This document shows, one piece after another, positions 38,617 to 52,205 of a stretch of DNA of 64,000 nt. The translations under genes and the position numbers were made by a program. The first letter of the stretch is position 1. Each line of letters starts with the position of its first letter. A model generated the notes under the pieces. The model was given only the letters and a program-made list of their open reading frames with translations, did no database searches and had not been told where the DNA came from. The stretch is from contig OZ059895.1 of NCBI GenBank assembly GCA_964057225.1, forward strand, positions 23,446,688-23,510,687, written 5' to 3'. This DNA comes from Auanema rhodensis. Its lineage: Eukaryota > Nematoda > Chromadorea > Rhabditida > Rhabditidae.

Positions 38617-41600
38617 AGTGCATTCGATGCGGATTTTTAAGCTGCGTCGATCTGTGTTATCAGATTTGCGCTAGCTTAAAAATGCACCGAGATATCAACT
38701 GATATAAGTTCACACTTATATCCTCGATTTTCACCCTGAAGAATTAATTTTTTCGTTGAATAACAATGTCCATCGTCTTTGCCTTGAAAAAAGAAATCTA
38801 AAAACATCTACTTTTTGCTAAATTATTTTGAAATTTTTCGAAAAAATTTTTGTCAAAATGTTTTTAGAAGCAATGTTGAGTGTACATAGAAACTCAACAT
38901 ACACTAATGCATCATTTTTCAAACGATCATAACTAATTTTTGTATTAAGCGTTTCTCAATGTAGTATAGTGCATTCGATGCGGATTTTTAAGCTGCAATG
39001 ATCTGTGTTATCAGATTTGCGCTAGCTTAAAAATGCACCGAGATATCAACTGATATAAGTTCACACTTATATCCTCGATTTTCACCCTGAAGAATTAATT
39101 TTTTCGTTGAATAACAATGTCCATCGTCTTTGCCTTGAATAAAGAATTCTAAAAACATCTACTTTTTGCTAAATTATTTTGAAATTTTTCGAAAAAATTT
39201 TTGTCAAAATGTTTTTGGAAGCAATGTTGAGTGTACATGGAAACTCAACATACACTAATGCATCATTTTTCAAACAATCATAACTAATTTTTGTATTAAG
39301 CGTTTTTCAATGTAGTATAGTGCATTCGATGCAGATTTTTAAGCTGCGTCGATCTGTGTTATCAGATTTGCGCTAGCTTAAAAATGCACCGAGATATCAA
39401 CTGATATATGTTCACACTTATATCCTCGATTTTCACCCTGAAGAATTAATTTTTTCGTTGAATAACAATGTTCATCGTCTTTGCCTTGAAAAAAGGAATC
39501 TAAAAACATCTACTTTTTGCTAAATTATTTTGAAATTTTTCGAAAAAATTTTTGTCAAAATGTTTTTGGAAGCAATGTTGAGTGTACATGGAAACTCAAC
39601 ATACACTAATGCATCATTTTTCAAACGATCATAACTAATTTTTGTATTAAGCGTTTCTCAATGTAGTATAGTGCATTCGATGCGGATTTTTAAGCTGCGT
39701 CGATCTGTTTTATCAGATTTGCGCTAGCTTAAAAATGCACCGAGATATCAACTGATATATGTTCACACTTATATCCTCGATTTTCACCCTGAAGAATTAA
39801 TTTTTTCGTTGAATAACAATGTCCATCGTCTTTGCCTTGAAAAAAGAAATCTAAAAACATCTACTTTTTGCTAAATTATTTTGAAATTTTTCGAAAAAAT
39901 TTTAGTCAAAATGTTTTTAGAAGCAATGTTGAGTGTACATAGAAACTCAACATACACTAATGCATCATTTTTCAAACGATCATAACTAATTTTTGTATTA
40001 AGCGTTTCTCAATGTAGTATAGTGCATTCGATGCGGATTTTTAAGCTGCAATGATCTGTGTTATCAGATTTGCGCTAGCTTAAAAATGCACCGAGATATC
40101 AACTGATATAAGTTCACACTTATATCCTCGATTTTCACCCTGAAGAATTAATTTTTTCGTTGAATAACAATGTCCATCGTCTTTGCCTTGAATAAAGAAA
40201 TCTAAAAACATCTACTTTTTGCTAAATTATTTTGAAATTTTTCGAAAAAATTTTTGTCAAAATGTTTTTGGAAGCAATGTTGAGTGTACATGGAAACTCA
40301 ACATACACTAATGCATCATTTTTCAAACGATCATAACTAATTTTTGTATTAAGCAATTCTCAATGTAGTATAGTGCATTCGATGCGGATTTTTAAGCTGC
40401 GTCGATCTGTGTTATCAGATTTGCGCTAGCTTAAAAATGCACCGAGATATCAACTGATATATGTTCACACTTATATCCTCGATTTTCACCCTGAAGAATT
40501 AATTTTTTCGTTGAATAACAATGTCCATCGTCTTTGCCTTGAAAAAAGGAATCTAAAAACATCTACTTTTTGCTAAATTATTTTGAAATTTTTCGAAAAA
40601 ATTTTTGTCAAAATGTTTTTGGAAGCAATGTTGAGTGTACATGGAAACTCAACATACACTAATGCATCATTTTTCAAACGATCATAACTAATTTTTGTAT
40701 TAAGCAATTCTCAATGTAGTATAGTGCATTCGATGCGGATTTTTAAGCTGCGTCGATCTGTGTTATCAGATTTGCGCTAGCTTAAAAATGCACCGAGATA
40801 TCAACTGATATATGTTCACACTTATATCCTCGATTTTCACCCTGAAGAATTAATTTTTTCGTTGAATAACAATGTTCATCGTCTTTGCCTTGAAAAAAGG
40901 AATCTAAAAACATCTACTTTTTGCTAAATTATTTTGAAATTTTTCGAAAAAATTTTTGTCAAAATGTTTTTGGAAGCAATGTTGAGTGTACATGGAAACT
41001 CAACATACACTAATGCATCATTTTTCAAACGATCATAACTAATTTTTGTATTAAGCGTTTCTCAATGTAGCATAGTGCATTCGATGCGGATTTTTAAGCT
41101 GCATCGATCTGTGTTATCAGATTTGCGCTAGCTTAAAAATGCACCTAGATATCAACTGATATAAGTTCACACTTATATCCTCGATTTTCACCCTGAAGAA
41201 TTAATTTTTTCGTTGAATAACAATGTTCATCGTCTTTGCTTTGAAAAAAGGAATCTAAAAACATCTACTTTTTGCTAAATTATTCTGAAATTTTTCGAAA
41301 AAATTTTTGTCAAAATGTTTTTGGAAGCAATGTTGAGTGTACATGGAAACTCAACATACACTAATGCATCATTTTTCAAACGATCATAACTAATTTTTGT
41401 ATTAAGCGTTTCTCAATGTAGTATAGTGCATTCGATGCGGATTTTTAAGCTGCGTCGATCTGTTTTATCAGATTTGCGCTAGCTTAAAAATGCACCGAGA
41501 TATCAACTGATATAAGTTCACACTTATATCCTCGATTTTCACCCTGAAGAATTAATTTTTTCGTTGAATAACAATGTCCATCGTCTTTGCCTTGAAAAAA

Positions 41601-44600
41601 GGAATCTAAAAACATCTACTTTTTGCTAAATTATTTTGAAATTTTTCGAAAAAATTTTTGTCAAAATGTTTTTGGAAGCAATGTTGAGTGTACATGGAAA
41701 CTCAACATACACTAATGCATCATTTTTCAAACGATCATAACTAATTTTTGTATTAAGCGTTTCTCAATGTAGTATAGTGCATTCGATGCGGATTTTTAAG
41801 CTGCGTCGATCTGTGTTATCAGATTTGCGCTAGCTTAAAAATGCACCGAGATATCAACTGATATATGTTCACACTTATATCCTCGATTTTCACCCTGAAG
41901 AATTAATTTTTTCGTTGAATAACAATGTCCATCGTCTTTGCCTTGAAAAAAGAAATCTAAAAACATCTACTTTTTGCTAAATTATCTTGAAATTTTTCGA
42001 AAAAATTTTTGTCAAAATGTTTTTGGAAGCAATGTTGAGTGTACATGGAAACTCAACATACACTAATGCATCATTTTTCAAACGATCATAACTAATTTTT
42101 GTATTAAGCGTTTCTCAATGTAGTATAATGCATTCGATGCGGATTTTTAAGCTGCAATGATCTGTGTTATCAGATTTGCGCTAGCTTAAAAATGCACCGA
42201 GATATCAACTGATATATGTTCACACTTATCTCCTCAATTTTCACCCTGAAGAATTAATTTTTTCGTTGAATAACAATGTCCATCGTCTTTGCCTTGAAAA
42301 AAGGAATCTAAAAACATCTACTTTTTGCTAAATTATTTTGAAATTTTTCGAAAAAATTTTTGTCAAAATGTTTTTGGAAGCAATGTTGAGTGTACATGGA
42401 AACTCAACATACACTAATGCATCATTTTTCAAACGATCATAACTAATTTTTGTATTAAGCGTTTCTCAATGTAGTATAGTGCATTCGATGCGGATTTTTA
42501 AGCTGCGTCGTTCTGTGTTATCAGATTTGCGCTAGCTTAAAAATGCACCGAGATATCAACTGATATAAGTTCACACTTATATCCTCAATTTTCACCCTGA
42601 AGAATTAATTTTTTCGTTGAATAACAATGTCCATCGTCTTTGCCTTGAAAAAAGGAATCTAAAAACATCTACTTTTTGCTAAATTATTTTGAAATTTTTC
42701 GAAAAAATTTTTGTCAAAATGTTTTTGGAAGCAATGTTGAGTGTACATGGAAACTCAACATACACTAATGCATCATTTTTCAAACGATCATAACTAATTT
42801 TTGTATTAAGCGTTTCTCAATGTAGTATAGTGCATTCGATGCAGATTGTTAAGCTGCGTCGTTCTGTGTTATCAGATTTGCGCTAGCTTGAAAATGCACC
42901 GAGATATCAACTGATATAAGTTCACACTTATATCCTCGATTTTCACCCTGAAGAATTAATTTTTTCGTTGAATAACAATGTCCATCGTCTTTGCCTTGAA
43001 AAAAGAAATCTAAAAACATCTACTTTTTGCTAAATTATTTTGAAATTTTTCGAAAAAATTTTTGTCAAAATGTTTTTGGAAGCAATGTTGAGTGTACATG
43101 GAAACTCAACATACACTAATGCATCATTTTTCAAACGATCATAACTAATTTTTGTATTAAGCGTTTCTCAATGTAGTATAGTGCATTCGATGCGGATTTT
43201 TAAGCTGCGTCGATCTGTGATATCAGATTTGCGCTAGCTTAAAAATGCACCGAGATATCAACTGATATAAGTTCACACTTATATCCTCGATTTTCACCCT
43301 GAAGAATTAATTTTTTCGTTGAATAACAATGTCCATCGTCTTTGCCTTGAAAAAAGAAATCTAAAAACATCTACTTTTTGCTAAATTATTTTGAAATTTT
43401 TCGAAAAAATTTTTGTCAAAATGTTTTTAGAAGCAATGTTGAGTGTACATAGAAACTCAACATACACTAATGCATCATTTTTCAAACGATCATAACTAAT
43501 TTTTGTATTAAGCGTTTCTCAATGTAGTATAGTGCATTCGATGCGGATTTTTAAGCTGCAATGATCTGTGTTATCAGATTTGCGCTAGCTTAAAAATGCA
43601 CCGAGATATCAACTGATATAAGTTCACACTTATATCCTCGATTTTCACCCTGAAGAATTAATTTTTTCGTTGAATAACAATGTCCATCGTCTTTGCCTTG
43701 AATAAAGAAATCTAAAAACATCTACTTTTTGCTAAATTATTTTGAAATTTTTCGAAAAAATTTTTGTCAAAATGTTTTTGGAAGCAATGTTGAGTGTACA
43801 TGGAAACTCAACATACACTAATGCATCATTTTTCAAACAATCATAACTAATTTTTGTATTAAGCGTTTCTCAATGTAGTATAGTGCATTCGATGCAGATT
43901 TTTAAGCTGCGTCGATCTGTGTTATCAGATTTGCGCTAGCTTAAAAATGCACCGAGATATCAACTGATATATGTTCACACTTATATCCTCGATTTTCACC
44001 CTGAAGAATTAATTTTTTCGTTGAATAACAATGTCCATCGTCTTTGCCTTGAAAAAAGGAATCTAAAAACATCTACTTTTTGCTAAATTATTTTGAAATT
44101 TTTCGAAAAAATTTTTGTCAAAATGTTTTTGGAAGCAATGTTGAGTGTACATGGAAACTCAACATACACTAATGCATCATTTTTCAAACGATCATAACTA
44201 ATTTTTGTATTAAGCAATTCTCAATGTAGTATAGTGCATTCGATGCGGATTTTTAAGCTGCGTCGATCTGTGTTATCAGATTTGCGCTAGCTTAAAAATG
44301 CACCGAGATATCAACTGATATATGTTCACACTTATATCCTCGATTTTCACCCTGAAGAATTAATTTTTTCGTTGAATAACAATGTTCATCGTCTTTGCCT
44401 TGAAAAAAGGAATCTAAAAACATCTACTTTTTGCTAAATTATTTTGAAATTTTTCGAAAAAATTTTTGTCAAAATGTTTTTGGAAGCAATGTTGAGTGTA
44501 CATGGAAACTCAACATACACTAATGCATCATTTTTCAAACGATCATAACTAATTTTTGTATTAAGCGTTTCTCAATGTAGTATAGTGCATTCGATGCGGA

Positions 44601-46689
44601 TTTTTAAGCTGCGTCGATCTGTGTTATCAGATTTGCGCTAGCTTAAAAATGCACCGAGATATCAACTGATATAAGTTCACACTTATATCCTCGATTTTCA
44701 CCCTGAAGAATTAATTTTTTCGTTGAATAACAATGTCCATCGTCTTTGCCTTGAAAAAAGAAATCTAAAAACATCTACTTTTTGCTAAATTATTTTGAAA
44801 TTTTTCGAAAAAATTTTTGTCAAAATGTTTTTGGAAGCAATGTTGAGTGTACATGGAAACTCAACATACACTAATGCATCATTTTTCAAACGATCATAAC
44901 TAATTTTTGTATTAAGCGTTTCTCAATGTAGTATAGTGCATTCGATGCGGATTTTTAAGCTGCGTCGATCTGTGTTATCAGATTTGCGCTAGCTTAAAAA
45001 TGCACCGAGATATCAACTGATATAAGTTCACACTTATATCCTCGATTTTCACCCTGAAGAATTAATTTTTTCGTTGAATAACAATGTCCATCGTCTTTGC
45101 CTTGAAAAAAGAAATCTAAAAACATCTACTTTTTGCTAAATTATTTTGAAATTTTTCGAAAAAATTTTTGTCAAAATGTTTTTGGAAGCAATGTTGAGTG
45201 TACATGGAAACTCAACATACACTAATGCATCATTTTTCAAACGATCATAACTAATTTTTGTATTAAGCGTTTCTCAATGTAGTATAATGCATTCGATGCG
45301 GATTTTTAAGCTGCAATGATCTGTGTTATCAGATTTGCGCTAGCTTAAAAATGCACCGAGATATCAACTGATATATGTTCACACTTATCTCCTCAATTTT
45401 CACCCTGAAGAATTAATTTTTTCGTTGAATAACAATGTCCATCGTCTTTGCCTTGAAAAAAGGAATCTAAAAACATCTACTTTTTGCTAAATTATTTTGA
45501 AATTTTTCGAAAAAATTTTTGTCAAAATGTTTTTGGAAGCAATGTTGAGTGTACATGGAAACTCAACATACACTAATGCATCATTTTTCAAACGATCATA
45601 ACTAAATTTTGTATTAAGCGTTTCTCAATGTAGTATAGTGCATTCGATGCGGATTTTTAAGCTGCGTCGTTCTGTGTTATCAGATTTGCGCTAGCTTAAA
45701 AATGCACCGAGATATCAACTGATATAAGTTCACACTTATATCCTCGATTTTCACCCTGAAGAATTAATTTTTTCGTTGAATAACAATGTCCATCGTCTTT
45801 GCCTTGAAAAAAGGAATCTAAAAACATCTACTTTTTGCTAAATTATTTTGAAATTTTTCGAAAAAATTTTTGTCAAAATGTTTTTGGAAGCAATGTTGAG
45901 TGTACATGGAAACTCAACATACACTAATGCATCATTTTTCAAACGATCATAACTAATTTTTGTATTAAGCGTTTCTCAATGTAGTATAGTGCATTCGATG
46001 CAGATTTTTAAGCTGCGTCGTTCTGTGTTATCAGATTTGCGCTAGCTTAAAAATGCACCGAGATATCAACTGATATAAGTTCACACTTATATCCTCGATT
46101 TTCACCCTGAAGAATTAATTTTTTCGTTGAATAACAATGTCCATCGTCTTTGCCTTGAAAAAAGAAATCTAAAAACATCTACTTTTTGCTAAATTATTTT
46201 GAAATTTTTCGAAAAAATTTTTGTCAAAATGTTTTTGGAAGCAATGTTGAGTGTACATGGAAACTCAACATACACTAATGCATCATTTTTCAAACGATCA
46301 TAACTAATTTTTGTATTAAGCGTTTCTCAATGTAGTATAGTGCATTCGATGCGGATTTTTAAGCTGCAATGATCTGTGTTATCAGATTTGCGCTAGCTTA
46401 AAAATGCACCGAGATATCAACTGATATTTGTTCACACTTATCTCCTCGATTTTCACCCTGAAGAATTAATTTTTTCGTTGAATAACAATGTCCATCGTCT
46501 TTGCCTTGAAAAAAAGAATCTAAAAACATCTACTTTTTGCTAAATTATTTTGAAATTTTTCGAAAAAATTTTTGTCAAAATGTTTTTGGAAGCAATGTTG
46601 AGTGTACATGGAAACTCAACATACACTAATGCATCATTTTTCAAACGATCATAACTAATTTTTATATTAAGCGTTTCTCAATGTAGTAT
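38617..46689 (+). repeat. Array domain 6 (M111-M133): TAGAA-AATG and TATCTCC modules
   Basis: Three TAGAA-AATG dimers start at 38617, 39670 and 43180. In all three the AATG monomer has GAATAAAG, a change seen only here. They are followed by TATATG monomers with GCAATTCTC tails and GTTCATC. Two copies of the run GAAATC/TATAATGC, AATG/TATCTCCTCAATT, GTCGTTC, GCAG/GTCGTTC lie at 41776-43179 and 44935-46338. M118 (41074) is a stray CATCGATC/CACCTAG monomer that also carries GTTCATC and ATTCTGAAA. No gene is present. Confidence 0.72.
41776..46338 (+). repeat. Nine-monomer spaced repeat (3159 bp) flanking a TAGAA-AATG module
   Basis: M120-M123 (41776-43179) and M129-M132 (44935-46338) share order and markers: TATAATGC tail; GCAATGATC with TATCTCCTCAATT; GTCGTTC/GGAATC; GCAG with GTCGTTC and GAAATC. 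Private changes are GCAGATTGTT and GCTTGAAAATG in M123, CCTCAATT in M122 and ACTAAATTTT in M130. A third partial copy is at 22120-23172. The monomers between (M124-M128) belong to the TAGAA-AATG module. Confidence 0.78.
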
Positions 46690-47742
46690 AGTGCATTCGA
46701 TGCGGATTTTTAAGCTGCGTCGATCTGTGTTATCAGATTTGCGCTAGCTTAAAAATGCACCGAGATATCAACTGATATATGTTCACACTTATATCCTCGA
46801 TTTTCACCCTGAAGAATCAATTTTTTCGTTGAATAACAATGTCCATCGTCTTTGCCTTGAAAAAAGGAATCTAAAAACATCTACTTTTTGCTAAATTATT
46901 TTGAAATTTTTCGAAAAAATTTTTGTCAAAATGTTTTTGGAAGCAATGTTGAGTGTACATGGAAACTCAACATACACTAATGCATCATTTTTCAAACGAT
47001 CATAACTAATTTTTGTATTGAGCGTTTCTCAATGTAGTATAAGGCATTCGATGCGGATTTTTAAGCTGCGTCGATCTGTGTTATCAGATTTGCGCTAGCT
47101 TAAAAATGCACCGAGATATCAACTGATATAAGTTCACACTTATATCCTCGATTTTCACCCTGAAGAATTAATTTTTTCGTTGAATAACAATGTCCATCGT
47201 CTTTGCCTTGAAAAAACAAATCTAAAAACATCTACTTTTTGCTAAATTATTTTGAAATTTTTCGAAAAAATTTTTGTCAAAATGTTTTTGGAAGCAATGT
47301 TGAGTGTACATGGAAACTCAACATACACTAATGCATCATTTTTCAAACGATCATAACTAATTTTTGTATTAGGCGTTTCTCAATGTAGTATAGTGCATTC
47401 GATGCGGATTTTTAAGCTGCGTCGATCTGTTTTATCAGATTTGCGCTAGCTTAAAAATGCACCGAGATATCAACTGATATATGTTCACACTTATATCCTC
47501 GATTTTCACCCTGAAGAATTAATTTTTTTGTTGAATAACAATGTCCATCGTCTTTGCCTTGAAAAAACAAATCTAAAAACATCTACTTTTTGCTAAATTA
47601 TTTTGAAATTTTTCGAAAAAATTTTTGTCAAAATGTTTTTGGAAGCAATGTTGAGTGTACATGGAAACTCAACATACACTAATGCATCATTTTTCAAACG
47701 ATCATAACTAATTTTTGTATTAAGAGTTTCTCCATGTAGTAT
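46339..47742 (+). repeat. Dispersed four-monomer module, copy 3 (M133-M136)
   Basis: The order of subtypes matches the copies at 15449 and 23524, but the third monomer has TATATCC instead of TAGATCC and a private ATTAGGCG tail. The fourth (M136) is chimeric: GTTTT/TATATG/TATATCC in its 5' part, TTTTTTTG/CAAATC and AAGAGTTTCTCC in its 3' part. Confidence 0.75.
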
Positions 47743-49978
47743 AGTGCATTCGATGCGGATTTTTAAGCTGCGTCGATCTGTGTTATCAGATTTGTGCTAG
47801 CTTAAAAATGCACCGAGATATCAACTGATATAAGTTCACACTTAGATCCTCGATTTTCACCCTGAAGCATTAATTTTTTTGTTGAATAACAATGTCCATC
47901 GTCTTTGCCTTGAAAAAACAAATCTAAAAACATCTACTTTTTGCTAAATTATTTTGAAATTTTTCGAAAAAATTTTTGTCAAAATGTTTTTGGAAGCAAT
48001 GTTGAGTGTACATGGAAACTCAACATACACTAATGCATCATTTTTCAAACGATCATAACTAATTTTTATATTAAGCGTTTCTCAATGTAGTATAGTGCAT
48101 TCGATGCGGATTTTTAAGCTGCGTCGATCTGTGTTATCAGATTTGCGCTAGCTTAAAAATGCACCGAGATATCAACTGATATAAGTTCACACTTAGATCC
48201 TCGATTTTCACCCTGAAGAATTAATTTTTTTGTTGAATAACAATGTCCATCGTCTTTGCCTTGAAAAAACAAATCTAAAAACATCTACTTTTTGCTAAAT
48301 TATTTTGAAATTTTTCGAAAAAATTTTTGTCAAAATGTTTTTGGAAGCAATGTTGAGTGTACATGGAAACTCAACATACACTAATGCATCATTTTTCAAA
48401 CGATCATAACTAATTTTTGTATTAAGCGTTTCTCAATGTAGTATAGTGCATTCGATGCGGATTTTTAAGCTGCGTCGATCTGTTTTATCAGATTTGCGCT
48501 AGCTTAAAAATGCACCGAGATATCAACTGATATAAGTTCCCACTTATATCCTCGATTTTCACCCTGAAGAATTAATTTTTTCGTTGAATAACAATGTCCA
48601 TCGTCTTTGCCTTGAAAAAAGGAATCTAAAAACATCTACTTTTTGCTAAATTATTTTGAAATTTTTCGAAAAAATTTTTGTCAAAATGTTTTTGGAAGCA
48701 ATGTTGAGTGTACATGGAAACTCAACATACACTAATGCATCATTTTTCAAACGATCATAACTAATTTTTGTATTAAGCGTTTCTCAATGTAGCATAGTGC
48801 ATTCGATGCGGATTTTTAAGCTGCATCGATCTGTGTTATCAGATTTGCGCTAGCTTAAAAATGCACCTAGATATCAACTGATATAAGTTCACACTTATAT
48901 CCTCGATTTTCACCCTGAAGAATTAATTTTTTCGTTGAATAACAATGTCCATCGTCTTTGCCTTGAAAAAAGAAATCTAAAAACATCTACTTTTTGCTAA
49001 ATTATTTTGAAATTTTTCGAAAAAATTTTTGTCAAAATGTTTTTGGAAGCAATGTTGAGTGTACATGGAAACTCAACATACACTAATGCATCATTTTTCA
49101 AACGATCATAACTAATTTTTATATTAAGCGTTTCTCAATGTAGTATAGTGCATTCGATGCGGATTTTTGAGCTGCGTCGATCTGTGTTATCAGATTTGCG
49201 CTAGCTTAAAAATGCACCGAGATATCAACTGATATAAGTTCACACTTAGATCCTCGATTTTCACCCTGAAGAATTAATTTTTTTGTTGAATAACAATGTC
49301 CATCGTCTTTGCCTTGAAAAAACAAATCTAAAAACAACTACTTTTCGCTAAATTATTTTGAAATTTTTCGAAAAAATTTTTGTCAAAATGTTTTTGGAAG
49401 CAATGTTGAGTGTACATGGAAACTCAACATACACTAATGCATCATTTTTCAAACGATCATAACTAATTTTTGTATTAAGCGTTTCTCAATGTAACATAGT
49501 GCATTCGATGCGGATTTTTAAGCTGCATCGATCTGTGTTATCAGATTTGCGCTAGCTTAAAAATGCACCTAGATATCAACTGATATAAGTTCACACTTAT
49601 ATCCTCGATTTTCACCCTGAAGAATTAATTTTTTCGTTGAATAACAATGTCCATCGTCTTTGCCTTGAAAAAAGAAATCTAAAAACATCTACTTTTTGCT
49701 AAATTATTTTGAAATTTTTCGAAAAAATTTTTGTCAAAATGTTTTTGGAAGCAATGTTGAGTGTACATGGAAACTCAACATACACTAATGCATCATTTTT
49801 CAAACGATCATAACTAATTTTTATATTAAGCGTTTCTCAATGTAGTATAGTGCATTCGATGCGGATTTTTAAGCTGCGTCGATCTGTGTTATCAGATTTG
49901 CGCTAGCTTAAAAATGCACCGAGATATCAACTGATATAAGTTCACACTTAGATCCTCGATTTTCACCCTGAAGAATTA
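46690..49978 (+). repeat. Array domain 7 (M134 to left part of M143): return of TAGATCC/CCCAC type
   Basis: M137 (47743) has TTTGTGCTAGC and GAAGCATT as in M73 and M76. M139-M140 and M142 follow the CCCAC, CATCGATC/CACCTAG order of domain 5. M141 (49147) has GAGCTGC, CAACTACTTTTCGC and a GTAACATAG tail. The domain ends inside M143, where a 100-bp deletion joins it to a different subfamily. No gene is present. Confidence 0.75.
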
Positions 49979-50099
49979 TTTTTGTCAAAATGTTTTTGGA
50001 AGCAATGTTGAGTGTACATGGAAACTCAACATACACTAATGCATCATTTTTCAAACGATCATAACTAATTTTTGTATTAAGCGTTTCTCCATGTAGTAT
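49849..50099 (+). repeat. Truncated monomer M143 (251 bp, 100-bp internal deletion)
   Basis: Offsets 131-230 are missing, so GAATTA (ending 49978) runs directly into TTTTTGTC (from 49979). The junction shows one base of microhomology, an A. The deletion removes the TTTCGTTG motif, the A tracts and the palindrome, and leaves the head hairpin and the dyad intact. The left part is of the GTGTT/CACAC/TAGATCC subtype. The tail is CTCCATG, typical of the next domain. Confidence 0.95.
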
Positions 50100-50450
50100 A
50101 GTGCATTCGATGCGGATTTTTAAGCTGCGTCGATCTGTGTTATCAGATTTGCGCTAGCTTAAAAATGCACCGAGATATCAACTGATATAAGTTCACACTT
50201 ATATCCTCGATTTTCACCCTGAAGAATTAATTTTTTCGTTGAATAACATTGTCCATCGTCTTTGCCTTGAAAAAAGGAATCTAAAAACATCTACTTTTTG
50301 CTAAATTATTTTGAAATTTTTCGAAAAAATTTTTGTCAAAATGTTTTTGGAAGCAATGTTGAGTGTACATGGAAACTCAACATACACTAATGCATCATTT
50401 TTCAAACGATCATAACTAATTTTTGTATTAAGCGTTTCTCAATGTAGTAT

Positions 50451-52205
50451 AGTGCATTCGATGCGGATTTTTAAGCTGCGTCGATCTGTGTTATCAGATT
50501 TGCGCTAGCTTAAAAATGCACCGAGATATCAACTGATATATGTTCACACTTATATCCTCGATTTTCACCCTGAAGAATTAATTTTTTCGTTGAATAACAA
50601 TGTCCATCGTCTTTGCCTTGAAAAAAGGAATCTAAAAACATCTACTTTTTGCTAAATTATTTTGAAATTTTTCGAAAAAATTTTTGTCAAAATGTTTTTG
50701 GAAGCAATGTTGAGTGTACATGGAAACTCAACATACACTAATGCATCATTTTTCAAACGATCATAACTAATTTTTGTATTAAGCGTTTCTCCATGTAGTA
50801 TAGTGCATTCGATGCGGATTTTTAAGCTGCGTCGATCTGTGTTATCAGATTTGCGCTAGCTTAAAAATGCACCGAGATATCAACTGATATAAGTTCACAC
50901 TTATATCCTCGATTTTCACCCTGAAGAATTAATTTTTTCGTTGAATAACATTGTCCATCGTCTTTGCCTTGAAAAAAGAAATCTAAAAACATCTACTTTT
51001 TGCTAAATTATTTTGAAATTTTTCGAAAAAATTTTTGTCAAAATGTTTTTGGAAGCAATGTTGAGTGTACATGGAAACTCAACATACACTAATGCATCAT
51101 TTTTCAAACGATCATAACTAATTTTTGTATTAAGCGTTTCTCCATGTAGTATAGTGCATTCGATGCGGATTTTTAAGCTGCGTCGATCTGTGTTATCAGA
51201 TTTGCGCTAGCTTAAAAATGCACCGAGATATCAACTGATATAAGTTCACACTTATATCCTCGATTTTCACCCTGAAGAATTAATTTTTTCGTTGAATAAC
51301 ATTGTCCATCGTCTTTGCCTTGAAAAAAGGAATCTAAAAACATCTACTTTTTGCTAAATTATTTTGAAATTTTTCGAAAAAATTTTTGTCAAAATGTTTT
51401 TGGAAGCAATGTTGAGTGTACATGGAAACTCAACATACACTAAGGCATCATTTTTCAAACGATCATAACTAATTTTTGTATTAAGCGTTTCTCAATGTAG
51501 TATAGTGCATTCGATGCAGATTTTTAAGCTGCGTCGATCTGTGTTATCAGATTTGCGCTAGCTTAAAAATGCACCGAGATATCAACTGATATAAGTTCAC
51601 ACTTATATCCTCGATTTTCACCCTGAAGAATCAATTTTTTCGTTGAATAACATTGTCCATCGTCTTTGCCTTGAAAAAAGGAATCTAAAAACATCTACTT
51701 TTTGCTAAATTATTTTGAAATTTTTCGAAAAAATTTTTGTCAAAATGTTTTTGGAAGCAATGTTGAGTGTACATGGAAACTCAACATACACTAATGCATC
51801 ATTTTTCAAACGATCATAACTAATTTTTGTATTAAGCGTTTCTCCATGTAGTATAGTGCATTCGATGCGGATTTTTAAGCTGCGTCGATCTGTGTTATCA
51901 GATTTGCGCTAGCTTAAAAATGCACCGAGATATCAACTGATATAAGTTCACACTTATATCCTCGATTTTCACCCTGAAGAATTAATTTTTTCGTTGAATA
52001 ACATTGTCCATCGTCTTTGCCTTGAAAAAAGGAATCTAAAAACATCTACTTTTTGCTAAATTATTTTGAAATTTTTCGAAAAAATTTTTGTCAAAATGTT
52101 TTTGGAAGCAATGTTGAGTGTACATGGAAACTCAACATACACTAATGCATCATTTTTCAAACGATCATAACTAATTTTTGTACTAAGCGTTTCTCAATGT
52201 AGTAT
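50451..52205 (+). repeat. Five-monomer segment copied again 11.1 kb away (copy 1, M145-M149)
   Basis: M145-M149 match M177-M181 (61583-63337) marker for marker: TATATG/CTCCATG; ATTGTCC/GAAATC; CTAAGGCATC; GCAG/TCAATT; ATTGTCC/CTCAATG. The only difference I saw is TACTAAGCG in M149. CTAAGGCATC occurs only in these two places. Confidence 0.85.

Noticed and set aside
49849-50099. A transposon or unique insertion at the irregular monomer.
   Set aside because: Both sides of the junction are ordinary monomer sequence. The irregularity is a pure loss of offsets 131-230 with no added bases.
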